This document shows positions 22,148 to 30,754 of a stretch of DNA of 64,000 bases, piece by piece. The notes beneath the pieces were generated by a model. It had not been told where the DNA came from, made no database searches, and worked only from the letters and a program-made list of their open reading frames with translations. A program made the position numbers and the translations under genes. This DNA is from Bordetella pertussis 18323 (GTDB taxonomy: Bacteria; Pseudomonadota; Gammaproteobacteria; Burkholderiales; Burkholderiaceae_B), in assembly GCF_000306945.1 (NCBI RefSeq), contig NC_018518.1, forward strand, positions 1,550,001 to 1,614,000, read 5' to 3'. Each line of letters begins with the position of its first letter. The first letter of the stretch is position 1.

Positions 22148-24205
22148 ATGAGTTCAGGTCTGGACCTCAGTCAGTTCTACGAAACATTCTTCGACGAAGC
22201 CGACGAGCTGCTCGCGCAGATGGAGCAGTTGCTGCTCGAGCTGGATGTGGGCGCGCCCGACATCGAGCAGCTCAACGCGATTTTCCGCGCCGCGCATTCC
22301 ATCAAGGGCGGCGCGGCCACTTTCGGCTGCTTCCAGAAGCTGGCCGGAACCACGCATTTGCTTGAAAACCTGCTGGACGCGATCCGGCGCGGCGAGATGG
22401 GACTGCGCGCCGACATGGTGGACATTTTCCTGGAAACGAAAGACGTGCTCAAAAGCCAACTGGACGCCTACCGGGCCTCCGAAGAGCCCGAAGATGCCGT
22501 GTTCGAGCGCATTTGCGCCGTGTTGCGCCAGCTGGCGCTGGAAGGCGGACAGGCGCCGGCGGCCGCGGCGCCGGCGCCGGTAGCGGCTCCCGAACCCGAC
22601 CCGGAACCCGAACCCGCGCCCCAGCCCGCCGCGGCATCGACGGCGGCGGGCCTGCCGTTGCGGGTGCGTTTCAGCAAGGTCTCGGACAAGGATGCCCAGT
22701 CGCTGCTGGAGGAAATGGGCAACCTGGGCGACGTGCGCGCCAGCGAGCGCGCCGGCCAGACGTTGACGGTGTGGGTCGACACGACCTGCTCGCCGGACGA
22801 TATCGAAGCGGTGTGCTGCTTCATCATCGACGCGGACCAACTGGAAATCGCCCGCGAGGCCGAGCCGGCCCATGCGCCGGCGCAGGCGGCCGTAGCGGCC
22901 GCGCCGGATGCCGCCGCCACGCCGACGCCGGCTCCCGCTCCCGCCGCGGCCCAGGCCGCCGAGCCGGCGCGCGCCGCGCGCCCGAGCATTGCGCCCGCGC
23001 ACGCCGACAAGGAGTCGACCTCGATCCGCGTCGGCGTCGAAAAGGTCGACCAGGTGATCAACCTGGTCGGCGAACTGGTGATCACGCAGGCGATGCTGGC
23101 GCAGACCGCCTCGACGCTCGATCCGGTGCTGCACGATCGCCTGCTCAATGGCATGGAGCAGCTCGAGCGCAATGCGCGCGACCTGCAGGAAGCGGTCATG
23201 TCCATCCGCATGATGCCGATGGACTACGTGTTCAGCTGCTTTCCGCGCCTGGTGCGCGATATCGCCGGCAAGATGGGCAAGCAGATCGAACTGCAGACCT
23301 ATGGGCGGGCCACCGAGCTGGACAAGAGCCTGATCGAGCGCATCATCGACCCCTTGACGCACCTGGTGCGCAACAGCCTGGACCATGGCATCGAAACGCC
23401 GGACAAGCGCGTGGCGGCCGGCAAGGAGCCGGTGGGCCAGCTGGTGCTCTCGGCGCAGCACAATGGCGGCAACATCGTCATCGAGGTCAGCGACGATGGC
23501 GGCGGCCTGAGCCGCGAGCGCATCCTCAGGAAGGCCGTGGCCCAGGGGCTGACGGTCAACGAGAACTCGCCCGACGACGAGATCTGGCAACTGATCTTCG
23601 CGCCCGGTTTCTCCACCGCCGACCAGGTCACGGACATCTCCGGGCGCGGAGTCGGCATGGACGTCGTGCGCCGCAATATCCAAGACATGGGCGGCCACGT
23701 GCAGCTCTCCAGCGTGCCGGGGCAGGGAACGACCACGCGCATCGTGCTGCCGCTGACGCTGGCCATCCTGGACGGCATGTCGGTGCGGGTGGGCGAGGAA
23801 ACCTTCATCCTGCCGCTGAACCATGTGACGGAATCGCTGCAGCCGCAGGTCGACCAGATCTATTCGGTGGCCGGCAACGAGCGCGTGATGCAGGTGCGCG
23901 GCGAATACCTGCCGCTGGTGGAAATGCACCGGGTGTTTTCGGTGGGCCAGGCGCAGGCCGATCCCACCCAGGCCATCGCCGTCATCATGCAGGCCGAGGA
24001 GCGCCGCTTCGCGCTGCTGGTCGATCACCTCGTCGGCCAGCACCAGGTGGTGGTGAAGAATCTCGAATCGAATTATCGCAAGGTGTCTGGCATTTCGGCC
24101 GCCACCATCCTGGGCGACGGCAGCGTGGCGCTGATCGTGGACGTATTAGCGCTGGCGCGCGCCAATCGGGAAAAGTGGTCCCAGCCCGAAGCCATTCTGA
24201 ATTGA
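22148..24205 (+). CDS. cheA: Chemotaxis histidine kinase CheA
   Basis: CheA autophosphorylates in receptor arrays and passes phosphate to CheY and CheB. The 685-residue protein has an Hpt domain with phosphorylated His50 ([12 protein letters not shown]), an Ala/Pro linker, a P2-like domain ([18 protein letters not shown]) and a dimerisation helix pair ([20 protein letters not shown]). An HATPase with [21 protein letters not shown] and [10 protein letters not shown] follows, then a C-terminal CheW-like domain. The ATG at 22148 begins [15 protein letters not shown]. cheW follows 14 bp later. The gene appears intact. Confidence 0.96.
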   Translation: MSSGLDLSQFYETFFDEADELLAQMEQLLLELDVGAPDIEQLNAIFRAAHSIKGGAATFGCFQKLAGTTHLLENLLDAIRRGEMGLRADMVDIFLETKDVLKSQLDAYRASEEPEDAVFERICAVLRQLALEGGQAPAAAAPAPVAAPEPDPEPEPAPQPAAASTAAGLPLRVRFSKVSDKDAQSLLEEMGNLGDVRASERAGQTLTVWVDTTCSPDDIEAVCCFIIDADQLEIAREAEPAHAPAQAAVAAAPDAAATPTPAPAPAAAQAAEPARAARPSIAPAHADKESTSIRVGVEKVDQVINLVGELVITQAMLAQTASTLDPVLHDRLLNGMEQLERNARDLQEAVMSIRMMPMDYVFSCFPRLVRDIAGKMGKQIELQTYGRATELDKSLIERIIDPLTHLVRNSLDHGIETPDKRVAAGKEPVGQLVLSAQHNGGNIVIEVSDDGGGLSRERILRKAVAQGLTVNENSPDDEIWQLIFAPGFSTADQVTDISGRGVGMDVVRRNIQDMGGHVQLSSVPGQGTTTRIVLPLTLAILDGMSVRVGEETFILPLNHVTESLQPQVDQIYSVAGNERVMQVRGEYLPLVEMHRVFSVGQAQADPTQAIAVIMQAEERRFALLVDHLVGQHQVVVKNLESNYRKVSGISAATILGDGSVALIVDVLALARANREKWSQPEAILN

Positions 24206-24219
24206 CGGAGAGACATATC

Positions 24220-24720
24220 ATGGCAGCCAAACCGCACACCCAGGCCACGCGCGCCGAAGACGTGGGCAACGAGTTCCTGGTCTTCACGCTGGGCGAGGAA
24301 GAATACGGCATCGACATCCTGAAAGTGCAGGAAATCCGCGGCTACGACGCGGCCACGGTCACGCGCATCGCGAACGTGCCGTCCTTCATCAAGGGCGTGA
24401 CCAACCTGCGCGGCATCATCGTGCCCATCGTGGACCTGCGCATCAAGTTCAACCTGGGCAGCGTCGAATACAACGAGCAGACCGTCGTCATCATCCTCAA
24501 CCTGGACCGCCGCGTGGTCGGCATCGTGGTCGACGGGGTGTCGGACGTGCTGATGCTCAACGCGGCCCAGGTGCGTCCGGCGCCCGAGTTCGGCGCCACC
24601 CTGTCCACCGAGTACCTGACCGGCCTGGGCACGGTGGACGAACGCATGCTCATCCTGGTCGACATCGAGAAGCTGATGACCAGCGACGAGATGGCGCTGG
24701 TGGAGAAAGTGGCGTCCTGA
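24220..24720 (+). CDS. cheW: Chemotaxis coupling protein CheW
   Basis: This 166-residue protein is a single CheW/SH3-like domain linking receptors to CheA. Motifs include [38 protein letters not shown] and VVDGVSDVL. The ATG at 24220 follows a GGAG site. It sits between cheA and the receptor gene, the usual operon position, and appears intact. Confidence 0.95.
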   Translation: MAAKPHTQATRAEDVGNEFLVFTLGEEEYGIDILKVQEIRGYDAATVTRIANVPSFIKGVTNLRGIIVPIVDLRIKFNLGSVEYNEQTVVIILNLDRRVVGIVVDGVSDVLMLNAAQVRPAPEFGATLSTEYLTGLGTVDERMLILVDIEKLMTSDEMALVEKVAS

Positions 24721-24793
24721 CGGCGGTCAGTCCGCGGGCGGTGCGCCGCCCGTCGTTTCGTTCAACGCTTGCAGTCAAGGAGTGGTTCCTGTC

Positions 24794-26500
24794 ATGCGCA
24801 AGTTCCTCGCGAACCTGTCGATACGCGGCAGCCTGTTGGGCGTGCTGGCGTTCTTCTCTTTCATGCTGGTCGTCGGCGCCGCCCTGGGCGTGCTGTCGCT
24901 GCGGGTCAGCAACGACACGTTGCAGGGAGTCAAACAGACCCAGGATGTCGCCGACGCGATGGATCGCGTCGTCAACAGCTACAAGGACGCGCTCAACGGC
25001 CTGGGCCGCGTCGCGGCGTCGCACTATGGCGCGATCGTGAGCGCCATCGGCCAGCCGGTGCAGGTCGAACAGGGCCTGGGCAGCGAGGCGGCGGGCTTGC
25101 TGCAGCGCGCCAAGGCTTCGCTCAACCGCGCCGAGACCGAATACGAGTACTACAAGGGCCTGGCCCGGCCGGCCAGCGCCGCCGACAGCCTGAAAGAAGT
25201 CGAGAACGCCTTCGAGGCGCTGGTCGGCCAGGGGCTCCATCCGCTGGCCGCCGCGTTGGAGAAGGGCGACATGGCCGGCTACCAGTCGCATGCGCAGAAC
25301 GTCCTTGACGCGCTGGAAGGGCGTTTCTCGGGCGCCATCGCCGCATTCGACTTCTGGCGCGCCAGCGAGCTGCTCGACGCCCACGAAGTGGCCGAGACGC
25401 GCTATCGCTTCGTGCTGGCGGCCGTGGCCGCGGGCGGGGTGCTGGCCGCGCTGCTGGTGTTTTCGACCTATCTGTTCCTGCGCCGCCGCGTGCTGCAGCC
25501 GCTGCGCGAAGTGGGCCAGCATTTCGACAAGATCGCCGCGGGCGACCTGACCGCGCGGGTGGACGTGCGCAACAGCAACGAGATCGGCCAGCTGTTCGCC
25601 GGCCTCAAGCGCATGGAGGAAAGCCTGACGCGTACCGTCGCGGCGGTGCGCCGCGGGGTGGACGAGATCAACGTGGGTTCGCGCGAGATTTCGGCCGGCA
25701 ACACGGACCTGTCCAGCCGCACCGAAGAGCAGGCGGCCTCGCTGGAAGAGACCGCGGCCTCGATGGAGCAGCTGGCCTCGACGGTCAAGCAGAACGCCGA
25801 CAACGCGCGCCAGGCCAACCAGCTGGCGGGAGTCGCCTCGGACGTGGCCGAGCGTGGCGGTTCGGCGGTGTCCGAGGTGGTGACGACGATGCAGGACATC
25901 TCGGCCAGCTCGCGCAAGATCTCCGAGATCGTGTCGGTGATCGACGGGATCGCGTTCCAGACCAATATCCTGGCGCTGAACGCGGCGGTGGAAGCGGCGC
26001 GCGCGGGCGAGCAGGGCAAGGGTTTCGCGGTGGTGGCGGGCGAGGTGCGCTCGCTGGCGCAGCGCAGCGCCCAGGCGGCCAAGGAGATCAAGGTGCTGAT
26101 CGAGGATTCGGTCGGCAAGGTCGGCACGGGTTCGCAGCAGGTCGAGCGCGCCGGCGCGACGATGCAGGAGATCGTGGCCTCGGTCAAGCGGGTGACGGAC
26201 ATCATGGGCGAGATCTCGGCGGCCTCGGAAGAGCAGTCCAGCGGGATCGAGCAGGTCAACCGCGCGGTGTCGCAGATGGACGAGGCGACGCAGCAGAACG
26301 CGGCGCTGGTGGAAGAGGCCGCGGCGGCGGCCGGCTCGCTGCAGGAGCAGGCGCAGCGCCTGGCCGAGGCGGTCGCGGTGTTCAAGATCAATACCGGCGA
26401 AGTGATCGAAGTGCCGGCGCACCAACTGGGATCGAGGCAGGCGCCGGGTGCGCGCGAGGCGGCGCTGGCGCGCGATGACGCGCTGGCGCTGGGGCACTGA
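24794..26500 (+). CDS. Methyl-accepting chemotaxis protein
   Basis: The 568-residue receptor starts at the ATG at 24794, placed 11 bases after AAGGAG. It has a membrane helix at about residues 16-38, a roughly 170-residue helical periplasmic sensor of the four-helix type, a second helix at about 206-228, a HAMP domain ([20 protein letters not shown]) and a long coiled-coil signalling domain. The hairpin tip reads [19 protein letters not shown] followed by [21 protein letters not shown] in two contiguous parts. Methylation-type Glu/Gln clusters flank the tip. The C-terminus has no NWETF-type CheR/CheB tether. The ligand is unknown. The gene is intact. Confidence 0.93.
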   Translation: MRKFLANLSIRGSLLGVLAFFSFMLVVGAALGVLSLRVSNDTLQGVKQTQDVADAMDRVVNSYKDALNGLGRVAASHYGAIVSAIGQPVQVEQGLGSEAAGLLQRAKASLNRAETEYEYYKGLARPASAADSLKEVENAFEALVGQGLHPLAAALEKGDMAGYQSHAQNVLDALEGRFSGAIAAFDFWRASELLDAHEVAETRYRFVLAAVAAGGVLAALLVFSTYLFLRRRVLQPLREVGQHFDKIAAGDLTARVDVRNSNEIGQLFAGLKRMEESLTRTVAAVRRGVDEINVGSREISAGNTDLSSRTEEQAASLEETAASMEQLASTVKQNADNARQANQLAGVASDVAERGGSAVSEVVTTMQDISASSRKISEIVSVIDGIAFQTNILALNAAVEAARAGEQGKGFAVVAGEVRSLAQRSAQAAKEIKVLIEDSVGKVGTGSQQVERAGATMQEIVASVKRVTDIMGEISAASEEQSSGIEQVNRAVSQMDEATQQNAALVEEAAAAAGSLQEQAQRLAEAVAVFKINTGEVIEVPAHQLGSRQAPGAREAALARDDALALGH

Positions 26501-26508
26501 GGTCAGGC

Positions 26509-27367
26509 GTGGCGACAGCAATGACGACGCCGGCTTTCAGCGCCGAGCGCCAGTTCGAGTTCCGCGACGCGGACTTCGCCCGGGTACGGCAGATGATCTA
26601 CGCGCGCGCCGGCATTTCGCTGGGCGCGCACAAGCGCGAAATGGTGTACAGCCGCCTGGCGCGGCGCCTGCGCGCGCTGGGGCAGCAGGAGTTCCGCGTC
26701 TACCTGGACGGGCTGGAGAACGAGCCGGCCGCGCCCGAGTGGGAAGACTTCGTCAACGCCCTGACGACCAACCTGACCGCCTTCTTTCGCGAGTCGCATC
26801 ACTTTCCCATCCTGGCCGATTTCGCGCGCCAGCGCGGCGGGCCGGTATCGGTGTGGTGCTGCGCCGCCTCGACCGGCGAAGAGCCGTACTCGATCGCCAT
26901 GACGCTGGTCGAGAGCCTGGGCGCGCGCCCAGGCCAGCCAGGTGCTGGCCACCGATATCGATACCAACTGCCTGCAGCGCGCGCGCGCGGGCGTCTATCC
27001 GTACGAGCGGGTGGCCAAGCTGGACCCGGCGCGCCTGAAGCGGTTTTTCATGCGCGGACGCGGCGCCAATGAAGGGCAGGTCAAGGTGCGCGCGGAGCTG
27101 GCCGACATGGTGCGCTTCGAGACCTTGAACCTGCTGGCGCCGCACTGGCCGATCAACGAGAAATTCGACGCGATCTTCTGCCGCAATGTCATGATTTACT
27201 TCGACAAGCCGACCCAGGCCAGGATCCTGCGGCGGTTCGTCCCCTTGCTCAAGCCGGGCGGACTGCTGTTTGCCGGGCATTCCGAGAATTTCACCTATAT
27301 CAGCCGCGACTTCCGCCTGCGCGGACAGACTGTCTATGAGCAGGCCAGCGGCGAGTTGCCAGTATGA
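26509..27367 (+). pseudogene. cheR: Chemotaxis methyltransferase CheR, frameshifted
   Basis: CheR methylates receptor glutamates using S-adenosylmethionine. The first frame (start 26509, or the ATG at 26521) shows the N-terminal helical domain and VWCCAASTGEEPYSIAM, the SAM-binding motif, then leaves the family at ESLGARP. Homology resumes in another frame as VLATDIDTNCLQRARAGVY, IFCRNVMIYFDKPTQ and GLLFAGHSENF. The switch lies in GCGCGCGC at 26921-26928; one more GC unit would restore ESLGARAQASQVLATDID. The stop overlaps the cheB ATG. A functional CheR is unlikely, so adaptation would be lost. Confidence 0.9.
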
Positions 27368-28416
27368 AGAAGATCAAGGTCTTGTGCGTGGATGATTCCG
27401 CGCTGGTGCGCGGTCTGATGACCGAGATCATCAACAGCCATCCGGACATGGAGGTGGTCGCGACCGCGCCCGATCCGCTGGTGGCGCGCGAACTGATCAA
27501 GAAGCACAACCCGGACGTGCTGACGCTGGATGTGGAAATGCCGCGCATGGACGGCCTGGATTTCCTCGAAAAGCTGATGCGGCTGCGGCCCATGCCGGTG
27601 GTGATGGTGTCGTCGCTGACCGAGCGCGGCGGCGAGATCACGCTGCGGGCGCTGGAACTGGGCGCGATCGATTTCGTGACCAAGCCCAAGCTGGGGATCC
27701 GCGACGGGTTGATCGAGTATTCCGAGGTGATCGCGGACAAGATCCGCGCCGCCTCGCGCGCGCGCCTGCGCGCGCTGGCGCCGGCGAGCCACGCGGCGCC
27801 GCTGCGCCTGCGCAGTCCGTTCGCCAGCTCCGAGAAGCTGGTGATCGTGGGCGCATCGACCGGCGGCACCGAAGCGATCCGCGAGGTGCTGCAGCCCCTG
27901 CCGGCCGACAGCCCGGCGATCCTCATCACCCAGCACATGCTGGCCGGCTTCACGCGCTCGTTCGCGCAGCGCCTGGACGCGCTGTGCGCGGTGACCGTGC
28001 GCGAAGCCAGCGACGGCGAGCGGGTGCTGCCTGGCCACGTGTACCTGGCGCCGGGCGGCGAGACGCATATGCGCCTGGGCCGCAGCGGCGCCAACTACGT
28101 GATCGGGCTGCAGGCCAGCGAGCCGGTCAACCGGCACCGCCCCTCGGTGGACGTGCTGTTCCATTCGGCCGCCGAGGCGGCCGGCGGCAATGCGATCGGG
28201 GTGATACTGACCGGCATGGGTAAGGATGGCGCGGCCGGCTTGCTGGCCATGAAACGCGCCGGCGCACGGACCATGGCGCAGGACGAGGCCAGTTGCGTGG
28301 TCTTCGGCATGCCGCGCGAGGCCATCGCGCTGGGCGCGGCCGACGAGGTCGTGCCGCTGGCCGACATCAGTGAGCGGATTCTGACGCGTCTGGGCGACCG
28401 CGGGCATCGCGTTTGA
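27364..28416 (+). CDS. cheB: Chemotaxis protein-glutamate methylesterase CheB
   Basis: This 350-residue protein combines an N-terminal receiver (D10, D11, phosphoacceptor D56 in [15 protein letters not shown] motif) with a C-terminal methylesterase. The catalytic triad residues are visible in [13 protein letters not shown] (Ser), [15 protein letters not shown] (His) and [12 protein letters not shown] (Asp). The ATG overlaps the cheR stop. The gene itself is intact, but its antagonist cheR is broken. Confidence 0.95.
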   Translation: MKKIKVLCVDDSALVRGLMTEIINSHPDMEVVATAPDPLVARELIKKHNPDVLTLDVEMPRMDGLDFLEKLMRLRPMPVVMVSSLTERGGEITLRALELGAIDFVTKPKLGIRDGLIEYSEVIADKIRAASRARLRALAPASHAAPLRLRSPFASSEKLVIVGASTGGTEAIREVLQPLPADSPAILITQHMLAGFTRSFAQRLDALCAVTVREASDGERVLPGHVYLAPGGETHMRLGRSGANYVIGLQASEPVNRHRPSVDVLFHSAAEAAGGNAIGVILTGMGKDGAAGLLAMKRAGARTMAQDEASCVVFGMPREAIALGAADEVVPLADISERILTRLGDRGHRV

Positions 28417-28468
28417 CGCCCCGGTCCCAACGGAGCGGGCGTCCGGACATTATTTTCTTGGAGTTGAG

Positions 28469-28858
28469 ATGGTAGATAAGGGAATGAAGATACTGGTGGT
28501 GGATGATTTCCCCACCATGCGGCGCATCATACGCAACCTGCTCAAGGAGCTGGGTTTCGAGAACGTCGACGAGGCCGAGGACGGCGCCATCGGGCTGGAG
28601 AAACTGCGCAACGGCGCCTTCCAGTTCGTGGTGTCGGACTGGAACATGCCGAACCTCGACGGCCTGGAAATGCTCAAGCAGATCCGCGCCGACGCGGCGC
28701 TGAAGTCGTTGCCGGTGCTGATGGTGACGGCCGAGGCCAAGAAGGAGAACATCGTGGCGGCGGCCCAGGCCGGCGCCAACGGCTACGTGGTCAAGCCGTT
28801 CACGGCCGCGACGCTGGAAGAGAAGCTGAACAAGATCTTCGAGAAACTCGCCGGCTGA
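28469..28858 (+). CDS. cheY: Chemotaxis response regulator CheY
   Basis: Phospho-CheY binds the flagellar switch to change rotation. The 129-residue receiver has every canonical residue at the enteric position: D12, D13, phosphoacceptor D57 ([12 protein letters not shown]), T87 and K109 (YVVKPF). A GGAG ribosome site precedes the ATG. cheZ follows after 8 bp. The gene is intact. Confidence 0.96.
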   Translation: MVDKGMKILVVDDFPTMRRIIRNLLKELGFENVDEAEDGAIGLEKLRNGAFQFVVSDWNMPNLDGLEMLKQIRADAALKSLPVLMVTAEAKKENIVAAAQAGANGYVVKPFTAATLEEKLNKIFEKLAG

Positions 28859-28866
28859 GGTACCGA

Positions 28867-29499
28867 ATGAATGCGACGGACACTGGCATGCAGGCAGACC
28901 CGACCGACCTGATCCAGCGGATCGCCTCGTTGACGCGCATGCTGCGCGACAGCATGCGCGAGCTCGGGCTGGACCAGGCCATCAAGGATGCCGCCGAGGC
29001 GATTCCCGATGCGCGCGACCGCCTGCGCTACGTGGCGCAGATGACCGAGCAGGCCGCCAATCGGGTATTGAACGCCACCGAGGCCGCCGGCCCCATCCAG
29101 GACGGCATGGCGCGCGGCGCCCAGGCGCTGGACGAGCGCTGGCAGCAATGGTACGACCAGCCGCTCGAGTTGCCGCAGGCGCGCGCCCTGGTGCAGGACA
29201 CGCGGGCCTTCCTGGCCGCCGTGCCGCAGCACACGCAGCAGACCCAGGCCAAGCTGATGGAAATCGTCATGGCGCAGGATTTCCAGGACCTGACCGGCCA
29301 GGTCATCATGCGCATGATGGACGTGGTGGGCGCGATCGAGCGTGAACTGCTGCAGGTGCTGCTGGACAACGTGCCGCAGGAGCGCCGCGACGAAGCCAAT
29401 TCGCTGCTCAACGGCCCGCAGGTCAACCCCGGCGGCAAGGCCGACGTCGTCACCAGCCAGGACCAGGTCGACGACCTGCTGGCCAGCCTGGGCTTCTGA
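28867..29499 (+). CDS. cheZ: CheY-P phosphatase CheZ
   Basis: The 210-residue, mostly helical protein carries the catalytic segment [18 protein letters not shown], which contains the conserved Asp and Gln that stimulate CheY-P hydrolysis. It ends in the CheY-binding peptide [13 protein letters not shown]. It is the last gene of the plus-strand chemotaxis run; a palindromic terminator begins 10 bp after its stop. The gene is intact. Confidence 0.94.
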   Translation: MNATDTGMQADPTDLIQRIASLTRMLRDSMRELGLDQAIKDAAEAIPDARDRLRYVAQMTEQAANRVLNATEAAGPIQDGMARGAQALDERWQQWYDQPLELPQARALVQDTRAFLAAVPQHTQQTQAKLMEIVMAQDFQDLTGQVIMRMMDVVGAIERELLQVLLDNVPQERRDEANSLLNGPQVNPGGKADVVTSQDQVDDLLASLGF

Positions 29500-29508
29500 G
29501 CAGGGCAG

Positions 29509-29531
29509 GGTGCCTGTCCCCGCGGGGACAG
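29509..29531. terminator. Interrupted palindromic terminator after cheZ
   Basis: GGTGCCTGTCCCCG is followed by CGGGGACAG and then breaks off at the IS110-type element. The missing GCACC is found at 30744-30748, directly beyond the other end of the element. Rejoined, the two pieces make a perfect 28-bp palindrome between convergent cheZ and the P-type ATPase gene, suited to ending transcription from both sides. Confidence 0.75.
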
Positions 29532-29546
29532 ATACCGTCTTGGCAG

Positions 29547-30572
29547 TCAACCGTTCATGGCGTAATTGGGCTGGTAGGGGATGCGGTTTTTGAGGACCCC
29601 GAAGCACAGATGCACCAGTTTTCTCATGGCCGCGCCCAGCGCGGCCTTTTTGCTTTTTCCTGTTTTGAGCAGGCGCTGGTAAAGGGCGCGGATGTGGGGG
29701 TTGTGGCGGGTCCCAACCAGGGCCGCCATGTATAACGTGGCGCGCACCTGGGAGGGGCCGGCTTTGGACAGGCGTGCGCAGCTGTTCAGACTGCTGCCGG
29801 ATTGGCGCTGCACAGGGACCACCCCGAGATAGGCGGCCAGGCTCTGGGCGGAGTCGATATGCCGATTGTGCATGACGGCCAGGATGGCGTTGCCGGCCTG
29901 AGGCCCGATGGCGGGGATGGAGTTCAGCAGCTCGCAGTCTTGCTTGAGGTCGGGGTGGTTGTCGATGTGCTGATCGATCGCCCGCTCGATTTGTTTGATC
30001 TGTTCGCGCAAGAACGCGATGGCCTTGTCGATGGAACCATCGACCAAGGGCGCCGAGGGGCTGAACTGGCTCTTCTCTTTGCGATTGAGCTCACGCAACA
30101 GATCCTTGCTCAGCGCCTCGCGTCGCGTCAACAAGGCGCGCAGTTGACGCGCATGCAAGGGCGCCGGGTGCCACAGCGCCGGGCTCAGCGTCTGTCCATA
30201 GCGAGCCAGCACGTAGCTGTCGAGCGCATCATTTTTGGAGCGCAGCGCCAAGGCCTTGGCAAAGTCCCGGGCCTGGGCGGGATTGACCAAAGAGACCCGG
30301 ACCTGGGGCAGCGCCGTGGCCGCTTGCTCGTGATACAGACCCGTAGGCTCCAGGATGGCGTGCAACTGCGCCGGCTGTGCGCCGTGTTTGGCGCACCACG
30401 CCAGCAGGGCTTGTACGCCCGCGGCGGTGTTGACCACCACCTTGGTCTTACGCTTGTCAGCCTCAGCCGTCAGCAACGTGCAATCCAGCTTGGCCTTTGA
30501 TACATCAATACCTATGAAAACATGGACTTGGCCTCCTGCAGATAACAAACTGCTGTCAGCCACTGCGCCCAC
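29547..30572 (-). CDS. IS110-family DEDD recombinase/transposase (IS1663 type)
   Basis: The predicted protein has 341 residues. The N-terminal RuvC-like DEDD domain shows FIGIDVSKAKLDCTLL (first Asp), AILEPTGLYHEQAATAL (Glu) and KNDALDSYVLARYGQ (two Asp). The C-terminal Transposase_20 domain shows LLNSIPAIGPQAGNAILAVM and RLSKAGPSQVRATLYMAALV, with Ser residues in QSGSSLNS. No ATG gives this frame: the start is GTG at 30572 or a near-cognate codon just before FIGIDVSK, where an AGGAGG lies 8 bases upstream. The enzyme would recombine DNA guided by the element's bridge RNA. Confidence 0.9.
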   Translation of the reverse strand: MGAVADSSLLSAGGQVHVFIGIDVSKAKLDCTLLTAEADKRKTKVVVNTAAGVQALLAWCAKHGAQPAQLHAILEPTGLYHEQAATALPQVRVSLVNPAQARDFAKALALRSKNDALDSYVLARYGQTLSPALWHPAPLHARQLRALLTRREALSKDLLRELNRKEKSQFSPSAPLVDGSIDKAIAFLREQIKQIERAIDQHIDNHPDLKQDCELLNSIPAIGPQAGNAILAVMHNRHIDSAQSLAAYLGVVPVQRQSGSSLNSCARLSKAGPSQVRATLYMAALVGTRHNPHIRALYQRLLKTGKSKKAALGAAMRKLVHLCFGVLKNRIPYQPNYAMNG

Positions 30573-30741
30573 TTGCCTTGTACATACAGGGTCCTCGCCC
30601 TACGATACCGTCCAGTGTCTCGCCGGCCCAGCAGTGCGCTGCCGAGCCGCTATCTGTCCCACAAAGTCCTCGCTTTGGGCACCAACTCGCGGTCATCGGC
30701 GCGCGGTGGTGATAGCTAATCACCACCGGAGGAAAGATACA
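30573..30741 (-). ncRNA. Candidate bridge RNA of the IS110-type element
   Basis: This non-coding end precedes the recombinase gene. Read on the minus strand it has a strong 5' hairpin (10-bp arms, 30704-30728) and then two stem-loops with the same apical sequence CGAGGA (complements of 30667-30672 and 30592-30597). The first is bracketed by GGTGCC (30683-30678) and GGGACAG (30660-30654), which match the top strand left of the core and the bottom strand right of the core at the occupied target. The second is bracketed by GACGGTAT (30612-30605), identical to the element's own right end, and TACAAG (30582-30577), complementary to its left end. This is the two-loop guide layout of IS110 bridge RNAs. 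Expression is not shown. Confidence 0.72.
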
Positions 30742-30754
30742 AGGCACCCCGTCA

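Larger units (their letters stand above)
29532..30743 (-). mobile_element. IS110-family element (IS1663 type)
   Basis: The boundaries are inferred by rejoining the palindrome that flanks the element. On the minus strand the left junction reads GGGGTGC-CT-TGTATC and the right junction GACGGTAT-CT-GTCCCC, so a CT dinucleotide is shared at both ends. This is the core arrangement described for IS110 elements such as IS621. There are no terminal inverted repeats, as expected for the family. The element is about 1,212 bp including one core, with a DEDD recombinase gene and a 170-bp non-coding end upstream of it. The IS1663 name rests on knowledge of Bordetella pertussis elements and was not checked. 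Confidence 0.82.

Noticed and set aside
22154..24043. 629-codon minus-strand open frame opposite cheA
   Set aside because: It mirrors cheA codons and has no motif; cheA fits in every domain.
24794..26500. Receptor gene suspected of being truncated because it lacks the NWETF tail
   Set aside because: Many receptors lack this tether; the length and all domains are normal.
29532..30743. Terminal inverted repeats for the IS110-type element
   Set aside because: None are present, as expected for this family; the boundaries were set from the split palindrome and the CT core instead.
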